Positions 24,130-31,853 of a stretch of 64,000 bases of DNA are shown here, piece by piece. The DNA is from Holophagaceae bacterium. Lineage in GTDB: Bacteria; Acidobacteriota; Holophagae; Holophagales; Holophagaceae. The notes under the pieces are model-generated. The model ran no database searches. It saw only the letters and a list, made by a program, of their open reading frames with translations, and was not told where the DNA came from. The stretch spans positions 1 to 64,000 of the forward strand of contig JADKJH010000007.1 of assembly GCA_016722505.1 (NCBI GenBank). The letters are read 5' to 3'. Within the stretch, counting starts at the first letter, position 1. Every line of letters begins with the position of its first letter. The translations under genes and the position numbers were made by a program.

Positions 24130-24943
24130 ATGAATCCACAACTCGATTTGCAATCCCTCTGCCGCCGCTTCGAATTCGCCCAGGCCGCTCAAAACATGGC
24201 CATGGCTGAAGCGCAGGCCCGCATGAGTCCCGAAACGGGCGCGCGTTGCGAGCGCATTGGAAACACAGGAAAGGGCGCCTTCGTGGTGTATTTGGGCCCC
24301 GGCCACATGTTGAACCAGGGACTCGCGCTTGGCCTCGCCGGCCCCATCGCTGAAGAGGATCTCGACGAAATAGAAGCCATCCTCGGTCGTCCCACGGTGC
24401 TGGAACTCAGCGCTGGCGCAGACCCCGGTCTCTATCAGATGCTTTCTAAACGCGGCTACCGCGCCCAGCAGTTCCAGCAGGTGTGGATGCGCGAGTTGGA
24501 ACAACTTCCGCCGGACCCAGATCCCGGTGTGGTGGTGCGGCCCATCAAATCAGGCGAGGAAAAGCTCTTTGCCTGTGTCGTTGCTGCGGGTTTCTTCGAG
24601 CGCGATCAGCTAACCGATGAGGGGGTGGAGATCATGATGCCGAGCACCTCGGCCATGGGCACCACCTGCTTCCTGGCGTTCATCGGAGACGAACCCATCG
24701 GTGCCGGGACCCTGGGCATTTCTGATGGGGTAGCAGCCCTTTCCGGCACCTCCGTACGTCCGGGTTTCCGTGGCCGGGGAGGGCAGGGGCGCGATGATCT
24801 GGGCGCGGCTTGCACTCGCCAAGGAAAGGGGCTGCGCCCTTGCGTGCAGCGCCACAGTGCCCCACGGGCATTCCCAGTTCAATTTGCAGAAGATGGGCTT
24901 CCGAGTGGCCTATCCTAAATTGGAATTTGTGCGTGAATTGTAA
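24130..24943 (+). CDS. GNAT-family N-acetyltransferase, with a frameshift
   Basis: Acetyl-CoA-dependent acyltransferase. The first frame carries an N-terminal half (FVVYLGPGHMLNQGLALGL, DLDEIEAIL) and the start of the GNAT domain: CFLAFIGDEPIGAGTLGISDGVAALSGTSVRPGFRGRG, which is strands 3-4 and the acetyl-CoA loop. From there the true continuation is one frame over: AMIWARLALAKERGCALAC, then HGHSQFNLQKMGFRVAYPKLEFV and TAA at 24941-24943. One extra G in the G4 run at 24786-24789 explains it. Joined length is about 270 residues. In the unshifted frame the protein would end in unrelated sequence. The substrate is unknown. Confidence 0.8.
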
Positions 24944-24955
24944 TAGGCTTTTTAA

Positions 24956-25726
24956 ATGGCAAAAAAAATATCAATAATCATTCAAAGCCATAACAGGCCT
25001 TCTGGGCTTCAACGGGCTATGTTATCACTGCAAATGCAGACTTTTAAAAATTTTGAAATAGTAATATCTGATGATAGTGAAAATTATTCAGAAATTGTTA
25101 AAATTATTAATGCTTCAGCAGCACATGGACTTGAAATAAATTTCAAGCACACGCAGCCATGCGGTGCTGCTGAATCTATGAGAGATGCCTACGAAAGAAC
25201 TTCAGGTGAATATATTAAAATTCTTCATGATGATGATTGGCTCACACCGCGCTCACTTGAATATCAAAACTACGCTCTGAGCACTAATTTGGACACGAAT
25301 GCGGTGTATGGACGCGCAATTATTTGCTACCCATATGAAGACAAGGTTTTTTATTCATTTGGAGAGGAAGTCATTAAAATACCCTCCAGTGAATGGGTTT
25401 CGCTTTATGCATCCGATGGATTTGGTCCTCTCCAGTCCCCTGTCACCGCCCTCTATAGGCGGCATCATAGATTTCGAGTTATGTGGGATGAATTTACAAA
25501 CCCAGAATTAAGGGAAGCCGCAAGGAAGACTGGAGCTGGTACTGACGTTAGTCTGCAGGTCGACAACGCCGGCAGCAACTCGGCCGTAATCCTGCTGCCA
25601 TACGTAGTGTGTTTTTTGGGTACCGATATGGGGTCTTGCACCCAGACGGACAAGAATATTTCCAACTATTACCAGATGTGGAAACAAGAATATGACAGCC
25701 ACCCTGCCTGGCGATATCAACCTTGA
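24956..25726 (+). CDS. Family 2 glycosyltransferase, AT-rich
   Basis: GT-A fold glycosyltransferase: ISIIIQSHNRPSGLQRAMLSLQMQT (nucleotide-sugar strand and helix, in part), FEIVISDDSE, GEYIKILHDDDWLTPRSLE (the DxD-type motif as DDD, binding metal and sugar nucleotide), and an acceptor part with DGFGPLQSPVTALYRR. There is no membrane segment. The 256-residue length is short but not obviously truncated. The codon use is AT-rich (the first 60 bases are mostly A/T), unlike all neighbours, and an IS110-type element follows 440 bases later, so transfer is likely. It starts 12 bases after the GNAT gene. Role probably in surface polysaccharide. Confidence 0.85.
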   Translation: MAKKISIIIQSHNRPSGLQRAMLSLQMQTFKNFEIVISDDSENYSEIVKIINASAAHGLEINFKHTQPCGAAESMRDAYERTSGEYIKILHDDDWLTPRSLEYQNYALSTNLDTNAVYGRAIICYPYEDKVFYSFGEEVIKIPSSEWVSLYASDGFGPLQSPVTALYRRHHRFRVMWDEFTNPELREAARKTGAGTDVSLQVDNAGSNSAVILLPYVVCFLGTDMGSCTQTDKNISNYYQMWKQEYDSHPAWRYQP

Positions 25727-25763
25727 TTGCGGAGTTAGTTCGGGTCGGTAACTTACTATACAG

Positions 25764-25812
25764 CCTCAGAATGTCTTGGCCAGAAAGGCGCTGGCCGGTA
25801 CTTGATATGAGG
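25764..25812. repeat. Bipartite palindrome family, copy G, with nearby hairpins
   Basis: Arms 25764-25783 and 25791-25812 around the loop AAAGGCG contain the TTGGCCAG / CTGGCCGG core of the family; the outer arms are diverged (CCTCA...TGAGG). Downstream, 25857-25880 holds a GTCGGCC...GGGCGACATAAG module and 25888-25920 holds two perfect hairpins, GCCCC-TGC-GGGGC and GGGCT-GAA-AGCCC. The stretch 25727-25988 has no gene that I can see. Confidence 0.6.
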
Positions 25813-25988
25813 CTTGGGCACGCCCTCCAACCTACCTCGGAGCATCATCCATCGCGTCGGCCGTTTTGGGCGACATAAGACTCGTTGCCCCTGCGGGGCA
25901 TCACGTGGGCTGAAAGCCCAGAGTGGGCGTTAATAGTTTGAGGGTATGGGTTTGATAGGTGCGGGCCAAGCGGCGCAGGCTCATCTTG

Positions 25989-26147
25989 AGGGATGTCCTA
26001 AATGGTGGCCGCGGCTCCTATGGCAGTGGAAACTCCGCACATAAGACTGGCCCGCACGGGTAGTGGTATCACATTGTGTTGCGACTTGGAAGAGTCTGCA
26101 CGGATGACAGTGTCGCTGTTCATTCGCCCCGTGCATCGGACATCCCT
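25989..26147 (+). ncRNA. Candidate IS110 bridge RNA
   Basis: IS110-family recombinases use a structured RNA made from the noncoding end upstream of the transposase to pair donor and target DNA. Here a perfect ten-base inverted repeat, AGGGATGTCC (25989-25998) and GGACATCCCT (26138-26147), encloses 139 bases directly upstream of the transposase, a size close to known bridge RNAs. Inside, GACT-TGGAAG-AGTC forms a small stem-loop near 26086. Position and size support the idea; the guide loops and core dinucleotide were not identified, so this is inference. Confidence 0.4.
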
Positions 26148-26167
26148 CCTTTTCGAGAGGAGGTCCC

Positions 26168-27385
26168 ATGGACCGGGAAGTCGCTGAAGTCATCCATCCC
26201 GTGGCTTGCGGGCTGGATGTCCACTCGGCCATCCTCGTGGCCTGCCTGGTGCGCTCTGGACCCAGTGGCGGGCCTCGCTACGAGGAGCGGAGTTTCCCCA
26301 CGGCTCTACAGGGCCTGAGAGAGCTTCGGGATTGGCTCTTCGCCAGTGGCTGCCAGGTGGTGGGGATGGAGGCCACGGGCGTGTATTGGATGCCCGTTTT
26401 CGCGGCACTGGAAGGCCACGTCCAGATGACCGTGGGGAATCCGAACCACATGCAAAACCTGCGCGGCCATAAGACCGACCGCAAGGATGCGAAGTGGATC
26501 GCGGGCCTGGTGCGGCACGACCTCATCCGCCCAAGCTTCGTGCCCAAGCAGGAATTCCGCGATGCACGGGAACTGACGCGGTTTCGCCGCCAGCTCATCC
26601 AAGCGCGGACCAGCATGCGGAATGAAGTCCAGCGGCTTCTCGCGCGCCAGGGGATCACCTTGGGAACCGTGCTGAGCAATGTGTTCGGCACATCCGGCAT
26701 GGCGATTCTGGAATCCCTGGCGGAAGGACGGAGCGTCGTGGACGAACTCCCCAAGCTCATCCACCACTCTGTGAAGAAGAAACTGGGGATGCTGACGGCG
26801 GCCCTGGAAGCGCCCCTGTTCCCGGTTCCCAGGAAGCTGCTGGCGCTGCAACTCAAGCGGCTGGAAGTCGTGGAGGAAAACATCCAGGATGTGGAGGGGC
26901 TCATCGCAGCGCAGATGGCCCCTCACAAGCAGCAGCTGGAGTTGCTGATGAGTATTCCCGGCATCAGCCTCACATCCGCGTGTGTGATCCTTGCCGAGAT
27001 CGGTGTGGACATGAGCGTGTGGCCCACCGAGAAACACCTATCCGCCTGGGCGGGCGTAGCACCTGGGTGCCGAGAGTGGAGGCAAAATATGCGCGCCGCC
27101 GCCCGAAAGGGGAACCCGTACCTTTGCAGCGCCTTGATGGAATGCGCCATCGCCGCCGTGAAGGCGAAAGACTGCCACCTCGGGGGCAAATACCGCCACC
27201 TCTGCGCCCAGATTGGAAGCAAGAAGAAGGCACTGATGGCGATCGCTAGAAAACTCGCGGTGATCATCTACCGCCTGATGAGCAAAGGCGCCACCTACCA
27301 GGAACCCATCTCCCAACCTCCTCCTCTAAGTCCCGCCACCGTAGCATCCAGAGGCACATTCGCGACCTCGAAAAACTCGGTCTGA
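26168..27385 (+). CDS. IS110-family transposase (DEDD recombinase)
   Basis: Recombinase of 405 residues. The N-terminal RuvC-like DEDD domain has GLDVHSAILVACLV (first Asp), VVGMEATGVYWMPVF (Glu), and the family signature HKTDRKDAKWIAGLVRH (Asp pair). A central coiled-coil region is followed by the C-terminal transposase_20 domain with LLMSIPGISLTSACVILAEIG, LSAWAGVAPGCREW and the serine-containing segment GNPYLCSALMECA. The start is supported by a strong GAGGAGG four bases before the ATG. The chain looks complete and probably active. Confidence 0.95.
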   Translation: MDREVAEVIHPVACGLDVHSAILVACLVRSGPSGGPRYEERSFPTALQGLRELRDWLFASGCQVVGMEATGVYWMPVFAALEGHVQMTVGNPNHMQNLRGHKTDRKDAKWIAGLVRHDLIRPSFVPKQEFRDARELTRFRRQLIQARTSMRNEVQRLLARQGITLGTVLSNVFGTSGMAILESLAEGRSVVDELPKLIHHSVKKKLGMLTAALEAPLFPVPRKLLALQLKRLEVVEENIQDVEGLIAAQMAPHKQQLELLMSIPGISLTSACVILAEIGVDMSVWPTEKHLSAWAGVAPGCREWRQNMRAAARKGNPYLCSALMECAIAAVKAKDCHLGGKYRHLCAQIGSKKKALMAIARKLAVIIYRLMSKGATYQEPISQPPPLSPATVASRGTFATSKNSV

Positions 27386-27459
27386 TGGTCCAGCTCACAC
27401 CCATTCCGGCGTTTTCCTAAAACCTCCTATTTCAGGTTTTCAGATTGGCTTTCATGACA

Positions 27460-27503
27460 GAGGCCGTAACGCGCTGGCCAGAAAAGCGCTGGCTTTTCGC
27501 TAG
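27460..27503. repeat. Bipartite palindrome family, copy H (left half)
   Basis: GAGGCCGTAACGCGCTGGCCAG, then the AAAAGCG loop and CTGGC, after which pairing ends (TTTTCGC). Only one outer arm is present. It lies 75 bases past the IS110 transposase stop. The stretch 27386-27633 has no gene. Confidence 0.6.
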
Positions 27504-27633
27504 GTGATCATCACGGTCTTCAACTTTCCTCAGAGAACCACCCATTGTGTCGGCCTGTGATCGGTATTGGAGTCTGTACCGCGCCTGACTTTGCCCAGTC
27601 CATCACCCATCGCTTCAGCTCTATTGGCCGACA

Positions 27634-27690
27634 TTAGAGGCCGTTACGTCTTGGCCAGAAAAACGCTGTCCAAGGTGTAACGGCCCCTAA
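27634..27690. repeat. Bipartite palindrome family, copy D
   Basis: Left arm TTAGAGGCCGTTACGTCTTGG (from 27634) pairs with right arm CCAAGGTGTAACGGCCCCTAA (to 27690) with few mismatches; loop about AAAAACG. GGCCGAC precedes it. The CTAA at its right end supplies the stop codon of guaB on the minus strand. Confidence 0.88.
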
Positions 27691-29159
27691 TCCATCCGGT
27701 AGTTAGGAGCTTCCTTGGTGATCATCACATCGTGGGCGTGGCTCTCGCGGAGTCCGGCGCTGCTGATCTTCACGAACTGGGCTTTTGCCTGGAAATCCAA
27801 GACATCCTGGCCACCACTCAAGCCCATGCCGGCGCGCAGACCGCCCATGAGCTGGGTGACCAGATCGCCCATTTTTCCCTTGTAGGGAACCTGCCCTTCG
27901 ATGCCTTCGGGAACCAGCTTCGTATCGTCCTTGCCTTCCTGGAAATAGCGGTCGGCGGAGCCCTTTTTCATGGCGCCCAAGGAACCCATCCCCCGGTAGG
28001 TCTTGAAGGTGCGGCCGCCGTAGAAGATGGTTTCGCCCGGCGCCTCGTCGGTGCCTGCGAACAGGCTGCCGATCATCACGGCGTCCGCACCCGCGGCTAC
28101 GGCCTTGGCGATGTCGCCGCTGAACTTGATGCCGCCATCGGCGATACAGGGCACACCGGCCTCCCGACATGCGCGGCTAGCTTCAGACACAGCGGTGATC
28201 TGCGGCATTCCTGCGCCGGTGACGATGCGCGTGGTGCAGATGGAGCCGGGTCCGATGCCTACTTTCACTGCTGATGCGCCCGCTTCGATGAGATCTTTCG
28301 CGCCTTTGTAGGTGGCCACATTGCCCGCGATGACCGGAGTGTTGGGGAGCAGGTTTTTCACCGCGCGGAGCGCATCAAGGATTCCCTGGCTATGGCCATG
28401 GGAGCTATCCAGGCAGAGCACATCCACTTTGGCGTCCACCAGGGCCTTGGCGCGGTCCAGCAGATCCTTGCCGACACCAATGGCGGCGCCCACGCGCAGA
28501 CGGCCAAAACCATCCTTGCAGGCATTTGGATAGTTGATGGATTTCTCGATGTCCTTGACGGTTATGAGTCCTTTCAAAGCCCCTTGTGCATCCACCACCA
28601 GCAGCTTTTCGATGCGGTGTTTCTGCAGGATCGCCTGGGCTTCTTGGAGCGTCGTGCCTACCGGCACGGTTACGAGTTTATCTTTCGTCATGGCCTCGGA
28701 AACCGGCAAGTCCCAGCGCGTCTCGAACCGCAAATCGCGATTGGTGAGGATGCCCACCAGCTTGTGGCCTTCGACCACAGGCACGCCGCTGATCTTGTAC
28801 TTGGCCATGAGGGCTTCGGCATCGCGGATGGGGGCGTCAGGCGTGATGGTGATGGGATTCGTGATCATGCCGGATTCCGACCGCTTCACTTTGTCCACTT
28901 CTTCAGACTGGTCGTCGATGCTCAGGTTCTTGTGGATGATGCCCATGCCCCCGAGCTGGGCCAAGGCAATGGCCATGCGGCTTTCCGTCACCGTATCCAT
29001 GGCCGCAGACAGCAGCGGAATGTTCAGCCGGATGTCCTTCGTGAGCTGTGTGCTCAAATCCACGGCATTCGGGTGGGTGCTTGAAAATCCCGGCACCAGC
29101 AATACGTCGTCGAACGTAAGGGCTTCCATCAAGGGCAAGGTCAGCATGGGGTCATCCAT
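27687..29159 (-). CDS. guaB: Inosine-5'-monophosphate dehydrogenase
   Basis: Oxidises IMP to XMP with NAD, the committed step to GMP. The 490-residue chain begins [18 protein letters not shown]; a pair of CBS domains sits at about 95-205 ([34 protein letters not shown]). The catalytic loop [20 protein letters not shown] holds the active-site Cys. Later: [38 protein letters not shown] and the flap segment [18 protein letters not shown]. All expected residues are present. Start is ATG 29159 or 29147 (MLTLPLM). The stop lies inside palindrome D. Confidence 0.97.
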   Translation of the reverse strand: MDDPMLTLPLMEALTFDDVLLVPGFSSTHPNAVDLSTQLTKDIRLNIPLLSAAMDTVTESRMAIALAQLGGMGIIHKNLSIDDQSEEVDKVKRSESGMITNPITITPDAPIRDAEALMAKYKISGVPVVEGHKLVGILTNRDLRFETRWDLPVSEAMTKDKLVTVPVGTTLQEAQAILQKHRIEKLLVVDAQGALKGLITVKDIEKSINYPNACKDGFGRLRVGAAIGVGKDLLDRAKALVDAKVDVLCLDSSHGHSQGILDALRAVKNLLPNTPVIAGNVATYKGAKDLIEAGASAVKVGIGPGSICTTRIVTGAGMPQITAVSEASRACREAGVPCIADGGIKFSGDIAKAVAAGADAVMIGSLFAGTDEAPGETIFYGGRTFKTYRGMGSLGAMKKGSADRYFQEGKDDTKLVPEGIEGQVPYKGKMGDLVTQLMGGLRAGMGLSGGQDVLDFQAKAQFVKISSAGLRESHAHDVMITKEAPNYRMD

Positions 29160-29197
29160 TCCGGTCCACGGCGCGCGGAACCTTGCAATTCATGTTC

Positions 29198-30136
29198 TCA
29201 CAGCAAGGTCACCCCTCCTAGTTTTGATTCGCACCGCAGGCCATCTTCTTGGCTTCCCCGCCACACCCCCCAAGTTGCGCAGCTGGCTTCAACCTTTGGG
29301 CATCTAGGTTGGAAGGGACAGCCTTTGGGGCGCTCTTTGGGGTCCGGAAGAAATCCAGCTTCTGCGCTGGGCTCCCGCTTGGCGGCTTGCAGCAGTCTTT
29401 GCGTGTAGGGATGGCGGGGTTCCCGGAGCAGGCGATCCGTGGGCCCAGCCTCCATGGCTTCACCGCCATAGAGCACCATCAGCCGGGAGGTCACAGAAGC
29501 CACCACGCCAAGGTCATGGCTGATCCAGAGGTACCCCAGGGAGCGCTCGGCCTGAAGCTCCAGCATCAACGAAAGGAAATCCGCCTGCACGGTGGGATCC
29601 AAGGCTGTGGTGGGCTCGTCCAGAATCAGTAAATCAGGGTCGCAGCTGAGGGCTTGAGCCAGCACCAGGCGCTGGCGTTGGCCACCGCTCAGTTCATGGG
29701 GATACTTCCGCCGGAAGGCCTTGTCAGTGGGCAGCCGAAGGCGCTCCAGGAGCGGGAGGAGACGCGCCATCGCAGAGTTGGTGGATTCGCCCAGATGGAT
29801 GCCTGGCAGCAGGGACAGCTGATCCTGGGTCCGCATGAATGGATTAAGGGCCTGAAGTGGATCCTGAGGCACCCAGGCCAGACGACGGCCCCGGATGAGA
29901 TCCCGCGCTCTTGATGGGGTATCCATGGCTGTGCCGAAGGCGCTGATCGAGCCTCCTATCTGCTTGACACCCTGGGGCAATGCGCCGAAAAGCGATTGGG
30001 CCAAAAGGCTTTTGCCCGATCCCGATTCCCCAACCAAGCCCACGCGATCGCCCGGGCCAAATTCCAGGCTGAGCGGAGCAAGGAGTCGCAGCCCGTCCGC
30101 ACGCGCTAAACTCAGCTGATCCACCACAAGGGACAT
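29198..30136 (-). CDS. Oligopeptide/dipeptide-type ABC transporter ATP-binding protein
   Basis: ATPase subunit of an ABC importer of the Opp/Dpp class. Walker A GLVGESGSGKSLLAQ, Q-loop WVPQDPLQALNPFM, signature HELSGGQRQRLVLAQAL, Walker B LLILDEPTTALDP and H-loop YLWISHDLGVVAS are all intact. The C-terminus has the oligopeptide_HPY extension with its cysteines (CPFQPRCPKVEASC), typical of OppD/OppF. The start is uncertain; ATG 30136 (MSLVVDQLSL) is used, and 30166 is possible. No permease or binding-protein gene is nearby, so it is an orphan; partners must be elsewhere. It ends 38 bases before guaB begins, on the same strand. Confidence 0.88.
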   Translation of the reverse strand: MSLVVDQLSLARADGLRLLAPLSLEFGPGDRVGLVGESGSGKSLLAQSLFGALPQGVKQIGGSISAFGTAMDTPSRARDLIRGRRLAWVPQDPLQALNPFMRTQDQLSLLPGIHLGESTNSAMARLLPLLERLRLPTDKAFRRKYPHELSGGQRQRLVLAQALSCDPDLLILDEPTTALDPTVQADFLSLMLELQAERSLGYLWISHDLGVVASVTSRLMVLYGGEAMEAGPTDRLLREPRHPYTQRLLQAAKREPSAEAGFLPDPKERPKGCPFQPRCPKVEASCATWGVWRGSQEDGLRCESKLGGVTLL

Positions 30137-30426
30137 GGCACGAGGATGGCGTATGATTGGCCCCATGGCGAACGGAAAATAAAGGCCAAATCGAATGACC
30201 CGGCGATGTTGTACCTGGATCTGCAACAGGCCTAATTACCCTCAGCCGCCTTTCTGAGCGAGCTTTTTGCGCCAACTTCAGCGACTAGCGCCCTTTGGGC
30301 AACCTTTTCCTCCGCGTCTCCTTTTCATCCCTTGACGCACCTTAAATGAAGCGTACCTTCGGGTCATTCAGACAGCTCGGCTCAGAAAGATCACCCGCCT
30401 CGCGGAGGCGGTTTCTGGAGGCTTCT

Positions 30427-30654
30427 ATGGATTTCCTGCGTCCTGATGTTCAAGAAAAGCTCATGAAGGAACATTTTGAATTTCGCAAGCTCATGGAAGA
30501 GCACCGGGCAGCCGATGAACGGCTCGGTCGCCTTCGCACCAAGTCTCGCCTTTCCGCCCAGGAATCCTTGGAAGAAGTAGAGCTCAAAAAGATCAAACTC
30601 CGGGCCAAGGAACGTATCTATAACATCATTCAGGAAGTTAGCAGGGACCATTAG
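30427..30654 (+). CDS. DUF465/YdcH-family small protein
   Basis: A 75-residue all-helical protein. EHFEFRKLMEEHRAADERLGRL followed by ELKKIKLRAKERIYNIIQE matches the DUF465 (YdcH) pattern of a helical hairpin with a conserved LKKxKLxxKDRI-like second helix. Start ATG 30427 is preceded by GGAGG (30416-30420). Function unknown. Its TAG stop is formed by the left end of palindrome E (ATTAGGGG). Confidence 0.88.
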   Translation: MDFLRPDVQEKLMKEHFEFRKLMEEHRAADERLGRLRTKSRLSAQESLEEVELKKIKLRAKERIYNIIQEVSRDH

Positions 30655-30834
30655 GGGACGTTACGGTGTGGCCAGCGCTTTTCTGGCCAGACCGTTACGT
30701 CCTCTCATGTCGGCCGCAGGCCGACGCGATGGGTGTTGGTCCGAGGAAAGTTAAAGGCACTAAAGCTAACCCAACCGAAGCCAGCGCTTTTCTCGACAGA
30801 CCGTTACGTCCTTTTATGTCGGCTGCAGGCCGAC
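30651..30834. repeat. Bipartite palindrome family, copy E and a partial copy
   Basis: Copy E: arms 30651-30675 (TTAGGGGACGTTACGGTG...GCCAG) and 30683-30707, loop CGCTTTT. It is followed by the small hairpin GTCGGCC-GCA-GGCCGAC (30709-30725). A right half, CCAGCGCTTTTCTCGACAG then ACCGTTACGTCCTTTTA, recurs at 30781-30816 and again is followed by GTCGGCT-GCA-GGCCGAC (30818-30834). This clearest tandem shows that the unit is bipartite. No gene fills 30655-30840. Confidence 0.88.
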
Positions 30835-30840
30835 GTGGGT

Positions 30841-31266
30841 TCAATCCCAGGACCCCTGCCGCCCGGCCTTCACAGCGCCAACTCTTTTTTTCGATTCAAT
30901 GCGTCGCTCCTTGCTTCCCTTGGATGGCCGGGTCTTGTGGCGGGTTTTGGGAATGACAAGGGCTTGGGCGATGACCGCAATGGCCTTGGCACGGTTGTCT
31001 TCGATGTTTTTGGGCAAGTCACGGAACCGATCGCTGTTGATGATCCAGAGGCCTTCCGCATCCAGTTGGTTACGGATCAAGTGGCGCAAGCGCATCAACG
31101 CCAACTCATCCAGGCCCTCAATCTGGGTCAGATCAATGCGTAGTTCGGCCTTGCTCGAAACCTTGTTCACGTTCTGTCCGCCGGGTCCACCACTGCGCAC
31201 AGCCTTCAGCCGCTGGGCCCGCTCGGGCACGACCACCTGGTCATTGATTTGAATAGGTTCGGCCAT
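30841..31266 (-). CDS. arfB: Alternative ribosome-rescue factor ArfB (release-factor-like)
   Basis: Peptidyl-tRNA hydrolase that frees ribosomes stalled without a stop codon. The catalytic loop AVRSGGPGGQNVNKVSSKAELRID (in part) contains the GGQ motif, and there is no codon-recognition domain. The Lys/Arg-rich tail (RHKTRPSKGSKERRIESKKR) is the segment that enters the empty mRNA channel. Length is 141 residues from ATG 31266 (MAEPIQIND). Strong family match to YaeJ/ArfB. Confidence 0.92.
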   Translation of the reverse strand: MAEPIQINDQVVVPERAQRLKAVRSGGPGGQNVNKVSSKAELRIDLTQIEGLDELALMRLRHLIRNQLDAEGLWIINSDRFRDLPKNIEDNRAKAIAVIAQALVIPKTRHKTRPSKGSKERRIESKKRVGAVKAGRQGSWD

Positions 31267-31408
31267 GGGCGATGATCCCATGAGTCGATGAAGCCGCGAA
31301 GCCAGACAATGGACCGCGTGGCTTTTCTTCGCTCATATAAGACGCGGTGTCCTGATCGTCCATCACCGGATGAAAATTGGAATTGGCGTTATCTTTCCTT
31401 AGGCGACC

Positions 31409-31783
31409 ATGACCACTCCGATCCTCGATCCGCTTGCCCTCGATCAGCTTCGGCCCTTCAAAGGGCACGAGGGAGGAAGTCTACTTGGAAACCTCATCCA
31501 GGTCTACTTGGATTTGTTGCCTAATCGGGTGGAGGGACTCCTGGCGGCCCACCAGGAAGGGGATGCGAACTCCGTTTTTAAAATCGCTCACACGTTGAAA
31601 AGCACCTCCGCCAGCCTGGGTGCCTATCAGCTTCAGGGCATGTGCCAGCGCTTTGAAGACGCTGGCCGGCTGGATAATCTAGCGGGCATTGCGGACCTGA
31701 TCCCGATGTTCGAGGCTGAAACCGCCAAGGTAAAAGCTGCGCTGTTGGATGAACAAAAAAAGTTAGGGGCCATGCCAAAGTAG
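31409..31783 (+). CDS. Histidine phosphotransfer (Hpt) domain protein
   Basis: A 124-residue four-helix protein carrying FKIAHTLKSTSASLGAYQLQGMCQRFE (in part), the Hpt motif with the phosphorylatable His in AHTLKS. It would pass phosphate between a hybrid kinase receiver and a response regulator in the cytoplasm. No kinase or regulator gene is adjacent, so its partners are elsewhere. The ATG is reached 17 bases after a weak purine run; start fixed by the domain boundary. Confidence 0.92.
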   Translation: MTTPILDPLALDQLRPFKGHEGGSLLGNLIQVYLDLLPNRVEGLLAAHQEGDANSVFKIAHTLKSTSASLGAYQLQGMCQRFEDAGRLDNLAGIADLIPMFEAETAKVKAALLDEQKKLGAMPK

Positions 31784-31853
31784 CCTGTGTGGTTCAGGCG
31801 ATTTTTCTACGATCCCTGATATCGGTCCGTAATCCGAATGTTGAGGTTATTTT

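Larger units (their letters stand above)
25989..27420 (+). mobile_element. IS110-type insertion sequence (ends approximate)
   Basis: The element comprises the noncoding left part with the ten-base inverted repeat and the intact transposase. IS110 elements have no classical terminal inverted repeats and make little or no target duplication, so the outer ends cannot be fixed by eye. The right end should lie shortly after the stop (27385). Members of the bipartite palindrome family flank it on both sides (copy G left, copies H and D right). Confidence 0.6.

Noticed and set aside
27634..30725. Copies D and E as simple terminators of guaB and the DUF465 gene
   Set aside because: Equivalent copies sit in divergent gaps (A, B), the T tracts are missing, and the arms are conserved beyond what a stem needs.
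30830..30850. GGTTCAATCCC-like word as a tRNA T-arm
   Set aside because: No acceptor, D or anticodon arm can be drawn around it, and it runs into the arfB stop.
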